From: Thermohalobaculum sp963700775
Lineage (GTDB): Bacteria > Pseudomonadota > Alphaproteobacteria > Rhodobacterales > Rhodobacteraceae
Direction: 5' to 3'
Assembly: GCA_963700775.1 (NCBI GenBank)
Contig: CAVOYU010000011.1
Location: 62,001-126,000 of the forward strand
Length of the DNA stretch: 64,000 nucleotides
Shown here: positions 35,562 through 43,872 of the stretch, in pieces
How the letters are laid out: each line of letters opens with the position of its first letter
Position numbering within the stretch: position 1 is the stretch's first letter
Notes under the pieces: generated by a model
What the model saw: only the letters and a program-made list of their open reading frames with translations
Told to the model about the DNA's origin: nothing
The model's database searches: none
Made by a program: the position numbers and the translations under genes

Positions 35562-36032
35562 TCAGTGCGCAGGGTCGCTCGAGGACAGTTCCGCCAGCGC
35601 CTGCGACAGCTCGCGCGTCGTCCGCTCCAGCCGCCTCCCGAGGATGCGCACCAGCTCGAGGGTGATCGCCGGGAACTCGCGCATCAGGTTCAGCACCACG
35701 TCGCGGTCCAGGCGCAACACCTCGAGGTCCGTCCGGGCCTCGATCGCGGTGGTGCGGCTCTGATCGCACAGCACGGCCATCTCGCCGAACAGCTCGCCCT
35801 TGCCAAGCGTCGCCACCGACTGCTCGGAACCGTCGCTCGGCACCATCACGTCGACCTCGCCGTTGATGACGATATAGGCCGCATCGCCGTCGTCGCCCTT
35901 CTCGAACAATCGCTCTCCGCCCCGGTAGGTGCGGGCCTCGCCCATCATCGCCACCACCTTGAGCTGCTTCGGATCGACATTCCTGAACAGCGGCATCTCC
36001 TGCATCACCTGCACGACCTGGTTCAGGCTCAT
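35562..36032 (-). CDS. Stand-alone cyclic-nucleotide-binding domain protein
   Basis: 156 residues forming one CNB fold: helix LNQVVQVMQEMPLFRNVD, strand block RTYRGGERLFEKGDDGDAAYIVINGEVDV and the phosphate-binding cassette GKGELFGEMAVLCDQSRTTAIEART. The cassette has the FGE-(M)A and R-T-T positions needed for cNMP binding. A helical tail follows (LELVRILGRRLERTTRELSQAL). There is no DNA-binding domain, so it is not a Crp regulator. Its start overlaps the stop of the degenerate ABC gene by 4 bp, which implies it works with that protein, for example as a cAMP/cGMP-sensing subunit. Confidence 0.88.
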   Translation of the reverse strand: MSLNQVVQVMQEMPLFRNVDPKQLKVVAMMGEARTYRGGERLFEKGDDGDAAYIVINGEVDVMVPSDGSEQSVATLGKGELFGEMAVLCDQSRTTAIEARTDLEVLRLDRDVVLNLMREFPAITLELVRILGRRLERTTRELSQALAELSSSDPAH

Positions 36033-38647
36033 GGTGCACGCCTCCGTGTCGCTTCAGTCCCCTCGGTGTCCTGGCCGCGGGCGGCGGCCGCGGTCACGAG
36101 CCGGGCGTTGCTGTCGGCATCGATCTCGATCACCGCGTCGGCGACCGCGTCTTCCGGATGCTCGGCCGCGAAAATCAGTGTCGCCTCAGGCAGGATCTCG
36201 CGGATGGATCGCCGGAGCTCGATGTCCGCCGTAGTCCTCCCGCCTCCGACGCCATCGAGGATGAGAACGCTCGGACGCTTGAGTAGCGCGCGCGCCAACG
36301 CGACCCGCCGCCGCGCCGTGGCGGAGAGGTTGGACCCGGCGTTTCCGGCCTGCGCGGCCAGGCCGATGCGGATCAGGTCGTCGCGCAGCCCGGCCGATCG
36401 GATTGCCGACTCCATCCGTTCGGCCAGCAGCTTCCAGGCCGACTTCCGGTCAAAGCGGCGCTTGGCGTTCAGGATGTTTTCCGCCACCGAGCGTCCGGGA
36501 TTGAACCGCGCTTCATCGAAGAAGACGAAGCCCTCCCTTCCATGCAGATATGCCCTGGCCCGCTCCTGGCAGGCCAGCAGCCTGGCAATGCGCTCGTCGT
36601 CGAGAACATCGAGCCGGTCGCGGGTCTGCACGTAGCTCATCGCCAGGGCGAGAAGCGTCTCCCGCTGCTCGGCGGTGATCGCATCCGGGGCCATTCCGCG
36701 AAGAGTTTTCACCAGATCGGCCGCCGCTACGATATCGACCTTCGAATAGGCGGCGAAGCTCTCGAGGACCGGCGAGTTCTCCTCGACCGTCTCGACCAGG
36801 TCGGCGAATTCGTCGGCGATGTTGCGGCCGATCGCCTCGAGTTCGGTCCGCGCGCCACAGGCGTCGAGAGCCTCGGCAACCAGGGGCTGCCGGGCGAGGC
36901 CGCGCATGCCGTCGGCGGCGTCCTCCGGCAGGCCGAACAGGATATTGGCGAGCAGCGTGCCGTTGGTGTTGAACTTTCCGGCCACCCAGGGCTCCGCGAT
37001 GTCCGCAAGCTCCTTCGCCGGCAGCGAAGCCGAAAGCTCGGCGCGCGCCGCCAGGATCGGACCCGTCCAGCGCTCGGCATCGCGCGGATCGATATGGCTG
37101 TCGAGGGCGCTCGCGACCAGATCGTCCGCGAGTCCGACGCGGTCGACAAGGTCCAGCAACCGGGCGTCGAGCTGCTCCGCCGTCTCGACCCCCGCCACGG
37201 CGTAGTCGATCCAGTCGCCATCCGGATCGGCGGTCATGTTGCCGGTCGCCTTCGCCTCGCGCAACATGCTGACGGCATCGGCCGTGGACTGATCGGCCAC
37301 GTCGGGCGCACGTCTCAGCAGGCCGTAGACCAGGTTATCGCGGATCGAGCGCGAAATGATGCCCGGCTCCGCTCCGACGAAGGCCACCGTGGCGCCAACC
37401 TGGGGCATCGTCAGCTCGGACAATGTCTCGCCGGCGATGGTCACCCTGCCGGCTGCGGGCTCAAGCAAGCCGGCGATCATGCCGAGCAGGGTATCGCGCG
37501 CGCCGTTGCCGCCGCCCGTTACCGCCACCGTCAGGCCCTGCCGGATCACCAGCCGGGAAACCGTGAGCCCGCCGCTGCCCGGACCGCCCTCGACTCCGAA
37601 GAGCTCGATGTCGCCCCGCAGTGGCTCGCTGGCCTTCGAGAACACCCGCTCGGGCCCGAACAGGTCGTCGCCGACGAAGCTCTCGACCATGTATTCGTAG
37701 CGGCTGTTGAAATCGTTCCAGCGCTGGGCGTAGTTCAGGCACTCGCGCCACGGCCCGGCGACATCCTTGTACGCGGCGAGCACCGCCACCAGCGAGCCGA
37801 AGTCGAGGTCTCCGGTGATCACCATGTAGCCGCCGGCGGAGTAGAAAAAGAACGGCGTGAGCTGATTGAGAAAATTGTTCACGAACTTGATCATGAACTT
37901 GCGCTTGAACAGATCCATCCGGATGATCGTGTTCTGGTAGAGGCGGCCGGAGATCTGCGCCATGTGCCAGCGCGCGGTGTCGTTGGTATGGATCTCGCCG
38001 ATATTGGTGACGCCTTCGCCGATCGTGTCGGCCAGCACCCGGGTATTGCTCGCCCGCATCCGGTTGAGCACGATCACCTTTTTCTGCAGCTTGGGCAGCA
38101 GGAACCCCTGCACCGGGTAAAGCGCGATCGCGGCCAGGCCCAGCCAGAAATCCTGCATGAAGATGAAGACCATGTAGACGCAGAGCAGCCCGCCCTGGAA
38201 TGCCGGCGTTGCGATCACCTCGCCGATGAACCCGCCGAGCGGTTCCACCTCACCCAGCATCTGCTGAATGATCTGCCCCGGTTTGGCGGTGCGGAAACGC
38301 GAGATGCGGAATCGCATCACATGCTCGAACATCATGTAGCGCAGCCGGCGCAGCATCCGCTCGCCGGTGAGGCCGATCGAGTAGTTGATCAGAAACTTGA
38401 AGCCGTTGATCAGGACGATCAGGCCGAGAAACACGCAGCATAGCAGCAGCAGGTAGGGCACCTGCTGCAACTCGATACCCAGGATCTCGCGCGGGAAGTT
38501 CCGGCCGTTAATCGCATCGTTGACGATCCGCTTCGGGATCTCGAGCGAGACATAGACGAACGGGAACGACGCAACCGTCAATGCGAGGATTATCAGCTGC
38601 TCGCGCTTGGAGTGCCGCCAAACGAACTGAAAGAACTGCTTATCCAT
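36029..38647 (-). CDS. Degenerate ABC-transporter-like protein with enlarged nucleotide-binding domain
   Basis: 872 residues. Residues 1-~320 are an ABC exporter membrane domain (MDKQFFQFVWRHSKREQLI, then six helices and the long intracellular loops). The nucleotide-binding part begins near residue 345 but is unusual. Walker A reads GGGNGARDT with Arg for the catalytic Lys. The Q-loop region is FVGAEPGIISRSIRDNLVYG. About 330 inserted residues follow, containing two further ENIL-type blocks: KFNTNGTLLANILFG and RFNPGRSVAENILNA. The signature is LSATARRRVALARAL and Walker B is VLILDG, lacking the catalytic Glu. ATP hydrolysis is doubtful. Related ~870-residue proteins occur in alphaproteobacteria without known function (from memory). 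It is coupled to the downstream cNMP-binding protein. Confidence 0.85.
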   Translation of the reverse strand: MDKQFFQFVWRHSKREQLIILALTVASFPFVYVSLEIPKRIVNDAINGRNFPREILGIELQQVPYLLLLCCVFLGLIVLINGFKFLINYSIGLTGERMLRRLRYMMFEHVMRFRISRFRTAKPGQIIQQMLGEVEPLGGFIGEVIATPAFQGGLLCVYMVFIFMQDFWLGLAAIALYPVQGFLLPKLQKKVIVLNRMRASNTRVLADTIGEGVTNIGEIHTNDTARWHMAQISGRLYQNTIIRMDLFKRKFMIKFVNNFLNQLTPFFFYSAGGYMVITGDLDFGSLVAVLAAYKDVAGPWRECLNYAQRWNDFNSRYEYMVESFVGDDLFGPERVFSKASEPLRGDIELFGVEGGPGSGGLTVSRLVIRQGLTVAVTGGGNGARDTLLGMIAGLLEPAAGRVTIAGETLSELTMPQVGATVAFVGAEPGIISRSIRDNLVYGLLRRAPDVADQSTADAVSMLREAKATGNMTADPDGDWIDYAVAGVETAEQLDARLLDLVDRVGLADDLVASALDSHIDPRDAERWTGPILAARAELSASLPAKELADIAEPWVAGKFNTNGTLLANILFGLPEDAADGMRGLARQPLVAEALDACGARTELEAIGRNIADEFADLVETVEENSPVLESFAAYSKVDIVAAADLVKTLRGMAPDAITAEQRETLLALAMSYVQTRDRLDVLDDERIARLLACQERARAYLHGREGFVFFDEARFNPGRSVAENILNAKRRFDRKSAWKLLAERMESAIRSAGLRDDLIRIGLAAQAGNAGSNLSATARRRVALARALLKRPSVLILDGVGGGRTTADIELRRSIREILPEATLIFAAEHPEDAVADAVIEIDADSNARLVTAAAARGQDTEGTEATRRRAP

Positions 38648-38698
38648 GCGTCCCCCTGGGCGCGCGAATGTTTCCTTAGATCGTGCTGGGTTGCAAGA

Positions 38699-39121
38699 TC
38701 ATTCCGCGAGCAGATGGACCGCGATGCGGCGCGTGTGCGGCCGGCTGCGGTGTTCCCAGAGATAGAGCCCCTGCCAGGTCCCGAGGGCGAGCCTTCCGTC
38801 CGCCACCGGCACCGACAGATGCACGCCGGAGAGAACCGTGCGGATATGGGCGGCCATGTCGTCCGGCCCCTCGAGGTGATGGCGGTAGCGCTCGGCCCCG
38901 CCCGGCGGAGCGAGGCTGGCGAAGGCGTCCTCGAGGTCGAGCCGGACGTCGGGGTCGGCGTTCTCCTGGATCGTGAGCGATGCCGAGGTGTGCTGGCAAA
39001 GCAGGGTCAGGAGGCCGGTCCGGGCACGCTGCCCGGCAAGCCAATCGGCGATTTGCGGCGTGATCGGGCAAAGGCCCGGGCCGCGGGTCTGGAAGCTCAG
39101 AATTTCGGTGATCTGGCGCAT
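38699..39121 (-). CDS. yjbQ: YjbQ/UPF0047 family protein
   Basis: 140 residues, a single small domain with LLTLLCQHTSASLTIQENADPDVRLDLE and the C-terminal GTWQGLYLWEHRSRPHTRRIAV. Both are signature strings of the UPF0047 trimer, including the conserved His and Asp residues around a shared active site. Some members show weak thiamine-phosphate-synthase-like activity, but the physiological role is unsettled. It is divergent from the thioesterase gene. Confidence 0.92.
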   Translation of the reverse strand: MRQITEILSFQTRGPGLCPITPQIADWLAGQRARTGLLTLLCQHTSASLTIQENADPDVRLDLEDAFASLAPPGGAERYRHHLEGPDDMAAHIRTVLSGVHLSVPVADGRLALGTWQGLYLWEHRSRPHTRRIAVHLLAE

Positions 39122-39166
39122 GCCCCCATGCTAGGGGAAGCGCGGGCTAGGAAGAAGAGGCGCGGG

Positions 39167-39610
39167 ATGGAGTATGATCCGGACCTGCCGTGGCGGGACG
39201 TCAGGGGCGAGGGCTACAATGCCCATATCGGGCCGATCCGGTTCGCGCCGCTCGGCAACAGTCGCTGGTGCGCCACGCTGCTGCTCGACCTGCGTCACAT
39301 CAATGTGGGAGGGGTCTGCCATGGCGGCGTCCTGCTGAGCCTCGCCGACGTTGCTATGGGTGCCTCGAGCTTCGCTTCCGCCGATGGTCACCCCTGTGCG
39401 ACGATCCAGCTCGACGGGCATTTTCTCGCCGCCGCCAGGGCCGGTCAGCGGCTGGTCGCCGTGGCCACACAGCTCCGCCGGGTGCGCGAGCTGTCGTTCA
39501 TGCAATGTGATATCTGGGCCGCGGGCCGGCAGGTCATGCGGGCCAGCGGAACCTGGAAGTATCTCGCCAGCCGCGCGCCGGGCGCGACCACCACCGGCGC
39601 GATCGTCTGA
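39167..39610 (+). CDS. PaaI-type hotdog thioesterase
   Basis: 147 residues from ATG 39167 with AAGAGG upstream; a longer open frame to the left is not supported. The hotdog fold shows the HINVGGVCHGGVLLSLADVAMGA helix (the H-G-G and D residues of the PaaI group) followed by TIQLDGHFLAAARAGQRLVAVA. It hydrolyses acyl-CoA, probably aryl or medium-chain. It is a single-gene unit. Confidence 0.88.
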   Translation: MEYDPDLPWRDVRGEGYNAHIGPIRFAPLGNSRWCATLLLDLRHINVGGVCHGGVLLSLADVAMGASSFASADGHPCATIQLDGHFLAAARAGQRLVAVATQLRRVRELSFMQCDIWAAGRQVMRASGTWKYLASRAPGATTTGAIV

Positions 39611-39647
39611 GCACGGCGCGGATGAATGGACGGCCCGGCGGGAAGGT

Positions 39648-40271
39648 TCAGGCCGAGAGGTCGGTGATCAGCCTCTCGACGTCGCCGCCCCTGCTCTCGA
39701 GCATGCCGCCGATCTCCTCGCGCTGCGTCACCAGCATCGAGACGCCTTCGATCACGATGTCGGCGATGACCACCCGGCCCGGGCTGTCGGTCACCAGCCA
39801 GTCGACCGCCACCGGCGCCTCGCCCTGGCGCGCGATCGTGGATTTCACCAGCATCCCCTTCTTTCCTGCGTCCACGACCCGGCCGATCTGGTAGAGTTCG
39901 GCCCCGGATGCCGTCCCGGAATATTCCTGGAACCGGGCGGCGTAGATCGCCGACACGAACTTGGAGAAGGCGCTCACATACCGCGTCTGCTGTTCGCCGC
40001 TCATCGACCGCCAGGCTACGCCGGCGGCGAACCGGGCGATCTCCGGCATCGCGGCCCGCCGCTCCATGATGTCGCGCAGGCGCGGCGCCTTCTCGGCTCC
40101 GCCCCCGGGAGCATTCACCAGCGCCACCACCTCGTCGATCGTGCTCTGGACATGCGCCGACGCCTCCGAGTCGGTCAGTGCGGCTGCCAGCGAAGGTGAA
40201 AAACCGGGCACGAGGCCAGCCAAGAGGCCCAGCGCCAATCCGTTCAGAAGTCCACGACGGTTCATCTGCAT
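39648..40271 (-). CDS. mlaC: MlaC-like periplasmic phospholipid-binding protein
   Basis: 207 residues. The N-terminus MNRRGLLNGLALGLLAGL is a twin-arginine or Sec signal. The mature part has the Tol_Tol_Ttg2/MlaC pattern: TIDEVVALVN, the FAAGVAWRSMSGEQQTRYVSAFSKFVSAIYAARFQEY helix and VAVDWLVTDSPGRVVIADIVIEGVSMLVTQREEIGGMLE. MlaC carries phospholipid between outer and inner membrane; no MlaA or MlaDEF genes are adjacent, so this copy is isolated or dispersed. Confidence 0.87.
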   Translation of the reverse strand: MQMNRRGLLNGLALGLLAGLVPGFSPSLAAALTDSEASAHVQSTIDEVVALVNAPGGGAEKAPRLRDIMERRAAMPEIARFAAGVAWRSMSGEQQTRYVSAFSKFVSAIYAARFQEYSGTASGAELYQIGRVVDAGKKGMLVKSTIARQGEAPVAVDWLVTDSPGRVVIADIVIEGVSMLVTQREEIGGMLESRGGDVERLITDLSA

Positions 40272-40623
40272 TCCCGTTCTCCCCTGACCCGTTCAGCCGC
40301 GGGTTAGTTCAGCGCCACCGCTCAGGCAATCACCGATCGCGACCGCAGGCCGGTCATTACGAAGATTTAACGCAGCCACCCCATTGCTTCCAGCGCCGGT
40401 ATGTGGCGTGCTGGACCAGAGCATTTGCCTGCACAAACGGGCAAAATCGCGGCGGGGTGGCGAATCGCCAAGAATGATGTGCGATGTTGCCAAGTGGCAA
40501 CGAACCACGATACTCGGTTGCGCAGAAGCGGGTCCGGGTCGCGCCCAATGACAAATTGCCTCGAAATTCTGCTCGGTTGCGGGATTTTCGTGCTATCTCA
40601 TGAATGGGAACGAGGGTGAGTTG
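40272..40623. promoter_or_regulatory. Regulatory region of the type I secretion genes, with two palindromes
   Basis: 352 bp without a gene between mlaC and the secretion ATPase. It holds two perfect inverted repeats: TGGCGA-A-TCGCCA (40458-40470) and GTTGCC-AAGT-GGCAAC (40486-40501), 28 bp apart start to start. Both have TGGC/GCCA-type arms. They look like operators for one or two dimeric repressors, about 130-150 bp upstream of the start. GAGGGTGAG just before ATG 40624 is the probable ribosome site. Confidence 0.45.
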
Positions 40624-42387
40624 ATGGTGCGCAGAATCGCCAATCAGGGAATCCGGGAACTGCGCGATGCCATGGCACGCTGCCGCTGGCATTTCATCAC
40701 GGTCGCCCTGTTCAGCGTGTTCGTGAACCTGCTGATGCTCACCGGCCCGCTGTTCATGCTGCAGATCTACGACCGGGTACTGTCCAGCCGGTCCGAGGAG
40801 ACACTTGTCGCGCTGCTGGTGCTGGTCACCGGGCTTTTCGCGATGATGGGCCTGCTGGAATTCGTCCGTGGCCGCGTGCTGGCGCGCGCCGGCGCCCGGT
40901 TCCAGAGCCTGCTCGACGAGCGCGTCATGACCGCCGTGCTGCGCCGCGCCGTGGCCCCGGCCGAACGGGCGCGCCCGAACACCGGGGCGCGCGACCTCGA
41001 GGCGGTGCGCACGCTCCTCGCCGGGCCGGCGCCCTTCGCGCTGTTCGACATGCCCTGGGTGCCGATCTTCCTGGCGGTGATCTTCGTCTTCCACCCGGTT
41101 CTCGGCTGGCTTTCTGTCGCGGGCGCCTTGATCCTGGTCTCGCTGACCGTGATGAACCAGATCCGGTCGGAGGAACCCCAGGCTGAAGCGCAGCGCGTCG
41201 CGTCCGAGTCCGACAACCTCGGCGAGTCGATGCGCCAGAATGCCGAGGCGATCCAGGGGCTCGGAATGCGCACCGCCGGGCTTTCGCGCTGGCTGAAGCT
41301 GCGGCAGGAGGCGCTCGGCTTCCAGATCGAGGCCTCGGACCGCACCGCCCGCTATGGCTCGGCTTCGAAGACGATGCGGTTCTATCTGCAGTCTTTGATG
41401 CTGGCGGCCGGCGCCTGGCTGGTGCTGCACCAGGAGATCTCGGCCGGCATGATGATCGCCGGGTCGATCATGCTGGGCCGCGCCCTCGCGCCGGTCGAGC
41501 AGGCGATCGCCCAGTGGTCGCTGGCGCAGCGCGCCGCAAAGGGGTGGCGGTCGCTCGGCGAGCTGCTGGACAAGACACCCGCCGAGCCCCGCAAGACCGC
41601 GCTGCCCGCGCCCAAGGGCTTCGTCGACGTACAGGCCATCAGTGCCGCGGCGCCGGGAGACAACGTGCCGCTGCTGCGCGGCGTCAGTTTCCAGGTCGAG
41701 CCCGGCACGGCGCTCGGCGTGATCGGCCCCTCGGGCGCCGGCAAGACCACCCTGGCCAAGGTCCTGACCGGGCTCTGGCGGCCGGCGGTCGGCAAGGTCC
41801 GCATCGACGGGGCGGCCACCGATCAGTGGCCGGAGGACGAGCTCGGCCGCCATGTCGGCTACCTGCCGCAGGAAATCGGCCTGATGAGCGGGTCCGTGGC
41901 CGAAAACATCGCCCGCCTGGACGAGCGGCGCGACGACGCCGAGGTGGTGACCGCCGCCAAGCGCGCCGGGGCGCACGAGCTGCTGCTGGCCCTGCCGCAG
42001 GGCTACGATACCCAGATCGGCGCCGGCGGCCAGCGGCTCTCCGGCGGCCAGCGCCAGCGCGTGGCGCTCGCCCGCGCGCTCTACCGAGATCCGCCGGTCC
42101 TGATCCTTGACGAGCCGAACGCCAATCTCGACGCCCCCGGCGAGCAGGCTCTGGTCGATGCGATCCGCGAGGCCAAGGCGCGAGGCCGCACGGTGATCGT
42201 GATGGCCCATCGGCCGAGCGCCATCGCGGCATGCGACCTGCTGCTGATGCTCGACAAGGGTGCGCAGGTCGATTTCGGCCCGCGCGACGAGGTGCTGCGC
42301 AAGCGCACGCGGAACTACCCGCAGCTGGTCAGCAACATGCAGGCCGCCGGCGGGGCCGCGGCCGCGGTCACCCAGGAGCAGGAGTGA
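40624..42387 (+). CDS. Type I secretion system permease/ATPase (PrtD-like)
   Basis: 587 residues from ATG 40624, chosen for the GAGGGTGAG site; ATG 40600 in the same frame has none. The membrane domain starts FITVALFSVFVNLLMLTGPLFMLQIYDRVLSSRSEETLVAL, the hallmark of PrtD/HasD ABC exporters. The ATPase domain is complete: Walker A GPSGAGKTTL, LSGGQRQRVALARAL, Walker B VLILDEPNANLD and MAHR switch. It exports proteins with a C-terminal signal, together with HlyD and TolC. No RTX substrate is adjacent. It overlaps the adaptor gene at TGATG. Confidence 0.93.
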   Translation: MVRRIANQGIRELRDAMARCRWHFITVALFSVFVNLLMLTGPLFMLQIYDRVLSSRSEETLVALLVLVTGLFAMMGLLEFVRGRVLARAGARFQSLLDERVMTAVLRRAVAPAERARPNTGARDLEAVRTLLAGPAPFALFDMPWVPIFLAVIFVFHPVLGWLSVAGALILVSLTVMNQIRSEEPQAEAQRVASESDNLGESMRQNAEAIQGLGMRTAGLSRWLKLRQEALGFQIEASDRTARYGSASKTMRFYLQSLMLAAGAWLVLHQEISAGMMIAGSIMLGRALAPVEQAIAQWSLAQRAAKGWRSLGELLDKTPAEPRKTALPAPKGFVDVQAISAAAPGDNVPLLRGVSFQVEPGTALGVIGPSGAGKTTLAKVLTGLWRPAVGKVRIDGAATDQWPEDELGRHVGYLPQEIGLMSGSVAENIARLDERRDDAEVVTAAKRAGAHELLLALPQGYDTQIGAGGQRLSGGQRQRVALARALYRDPPVLILDEPNANLDAPGEQALVDAIREAKARGRTVIVMAHRPSAIAACDLLLMLDKGAQVDFGPRDEVLRKRTRNYPQLVSNMQAAGGAAAAVTQEQE

Positions 42388-43806
42388 TGGCGATGCTGGA
42401 CAGGCTGACCGGCCGGGCGGAATCTCTTCTCGCCACGTTGCGCGGTGTCCGGCCGCGCTTGACCCTGCCCGGAATCCTGAGCACCCCGGAAGCAACGGAC
42501 ACGGATCCGGCCGGCGACAAGTGGTCGGGCGCGAACTACATCCGCTTCGGCATGTTCTGCCTGGTGCTGCTGGTCGGCGGACTGGGCGGCTGGGCCGCGA
42601 CCGCGAAGCTCAAGGGCGCGGTCATCGCCTCCGGTCATCTCCGGGTCGAGGCCCAGCGCCAGGTCGTCCAGCACCCGGACGGCGGCGTGGTCGGCGAGAT
42701 CCTGGTGCGCGAGGGCGACCGGGTCGAGGCCGGCGCCGTGCTCATCCGGCTCGACGGCGTGAAGTTGCATTCCGAGCTCACGGTGCTCGAAAGCCAGCTC
42801 TGGGAGCTGATCGCCCGCCGCGGCCGCCTGGACGCCGAGCAGACCGACGCCGACGCGATCACCTTCGATCCCGAGATCATCGAGGCCGCCGCCGGCGACC
42901 CGTCGGTCAAGGGGCTGCTCGACGGCCAGCAGGCTCAGTTCGACGCCAGCCGCAGCACCCTCCAGCGCGAGATCGAGGTGCTGAAGGAGCAGCAGGTGCA
43001 GATTCGCGAGCAGATCATCGGCTCCGAGGCCGAGATCAGCGCGCTCGAACGGCAGAGCCAGCTGATCGAGAAGGAGCTCGTGGACCAGCGGGGCCTGCTC
43101 GCGAAGGGGCTCGCCCAGGCGACCCGGGTCCTTGCGCTCGAGCGCGAGGCGGCGAGCCTCGCCGGCGAGCGCGGGCAGCGCATGGCACAGACCGCGCAGC
43201 TCAAGGGCCAGATCGCCGAGATCGAGATCGAACAGCTCCGCCTGGCCGCCTCGCGTCGCGAGGAAGCGGTGACCACCCTGCGCGACATCGGTTTCCGCGA
43301 GCTCGAGCTGAAGGAGCGGAGGATCGCCCTCAAGGACCAGCTCTCGCGCCTCGATGTCCGCGCGCCCCTCGCCGGCATCGTCCTCGACATGACCGTCCAC
43401 GCCCTCAAGTCCGTGGTCCGCGCCGCCGAGCCGATCCTGCACATCGTGCCGACCGACTTCGGACCTTGTCGTCGATGCCCAGGTCGAGCCGATCAACATC
43501 GACTCGGTGCAGCCCGGCCAGGAGGCGGTGCTGCGCTTCTCGGCCTTCAACACCCGCACGACGCCGGAGCTCGCGGGGACCGTCGCCAAGGTCTCGCCCG
43601 ACGCCTTCGTCGACGAGCAGAGCAAGCGCTCGTTCTACCGCGCCGAGGTTGTGCTGCAGGAAGGCGAGATCGAGAAGCTGGGCGAGCTGGCCTTGGTCGC
43701 CGGCATGCCGGTGGAGGTGTTCATCCAGACCGGCGAGCGGACACCCTTCAACTATCTGGTCAAGCCGATCTCGGACTACTTCGTCCGCGCCGGCCGCGAG
43801 GAGTAG
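42387..43806 (+). pseudogene. HlyD-family type I secretion adaptor with one +1 frame break
   Basis: Starts at ATG 42387 overlapping the ATPase stop by one base. It has an N-terminal cytoplasmic stretch, one membrane helix (FGMFCLVLLVGGLGGWAAT), a biotinyl-lipoyl hairpin entry (AQRQVVQHPDGGVVGEILVREGD), a long coiled coil (about residues 170-310) and the return RAPLAGIVLDMTVH. The frame breaks near 43458 (GACTTCGGA; GACTCGGA restores PTDSDLVVDAQVEP). The other frame then continues NIDSVQPGQEAVLRFSAFN through to SDYFVRAGREE. Corrected length is 472 residues, normal for PrtE-type adaptors. A single base in an otherwise perfect gene suggests sequencing error; if real it removes the C-terminal barrel. 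Confidence 0.87.
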
Positions 43807-43872
43807 CGCCGGGCTCTTGACCCGGCCGCCGGCGGCACCAGTGTCAGCCGGGGCGGAGTCGGAGATACGCGC

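Noticed and set aside
36544..38443. Plus-strand frame opposite the degenerate ABC gene
   Set aside because: It lacks domains, and the minus strand is clearly coding with membrane helices.
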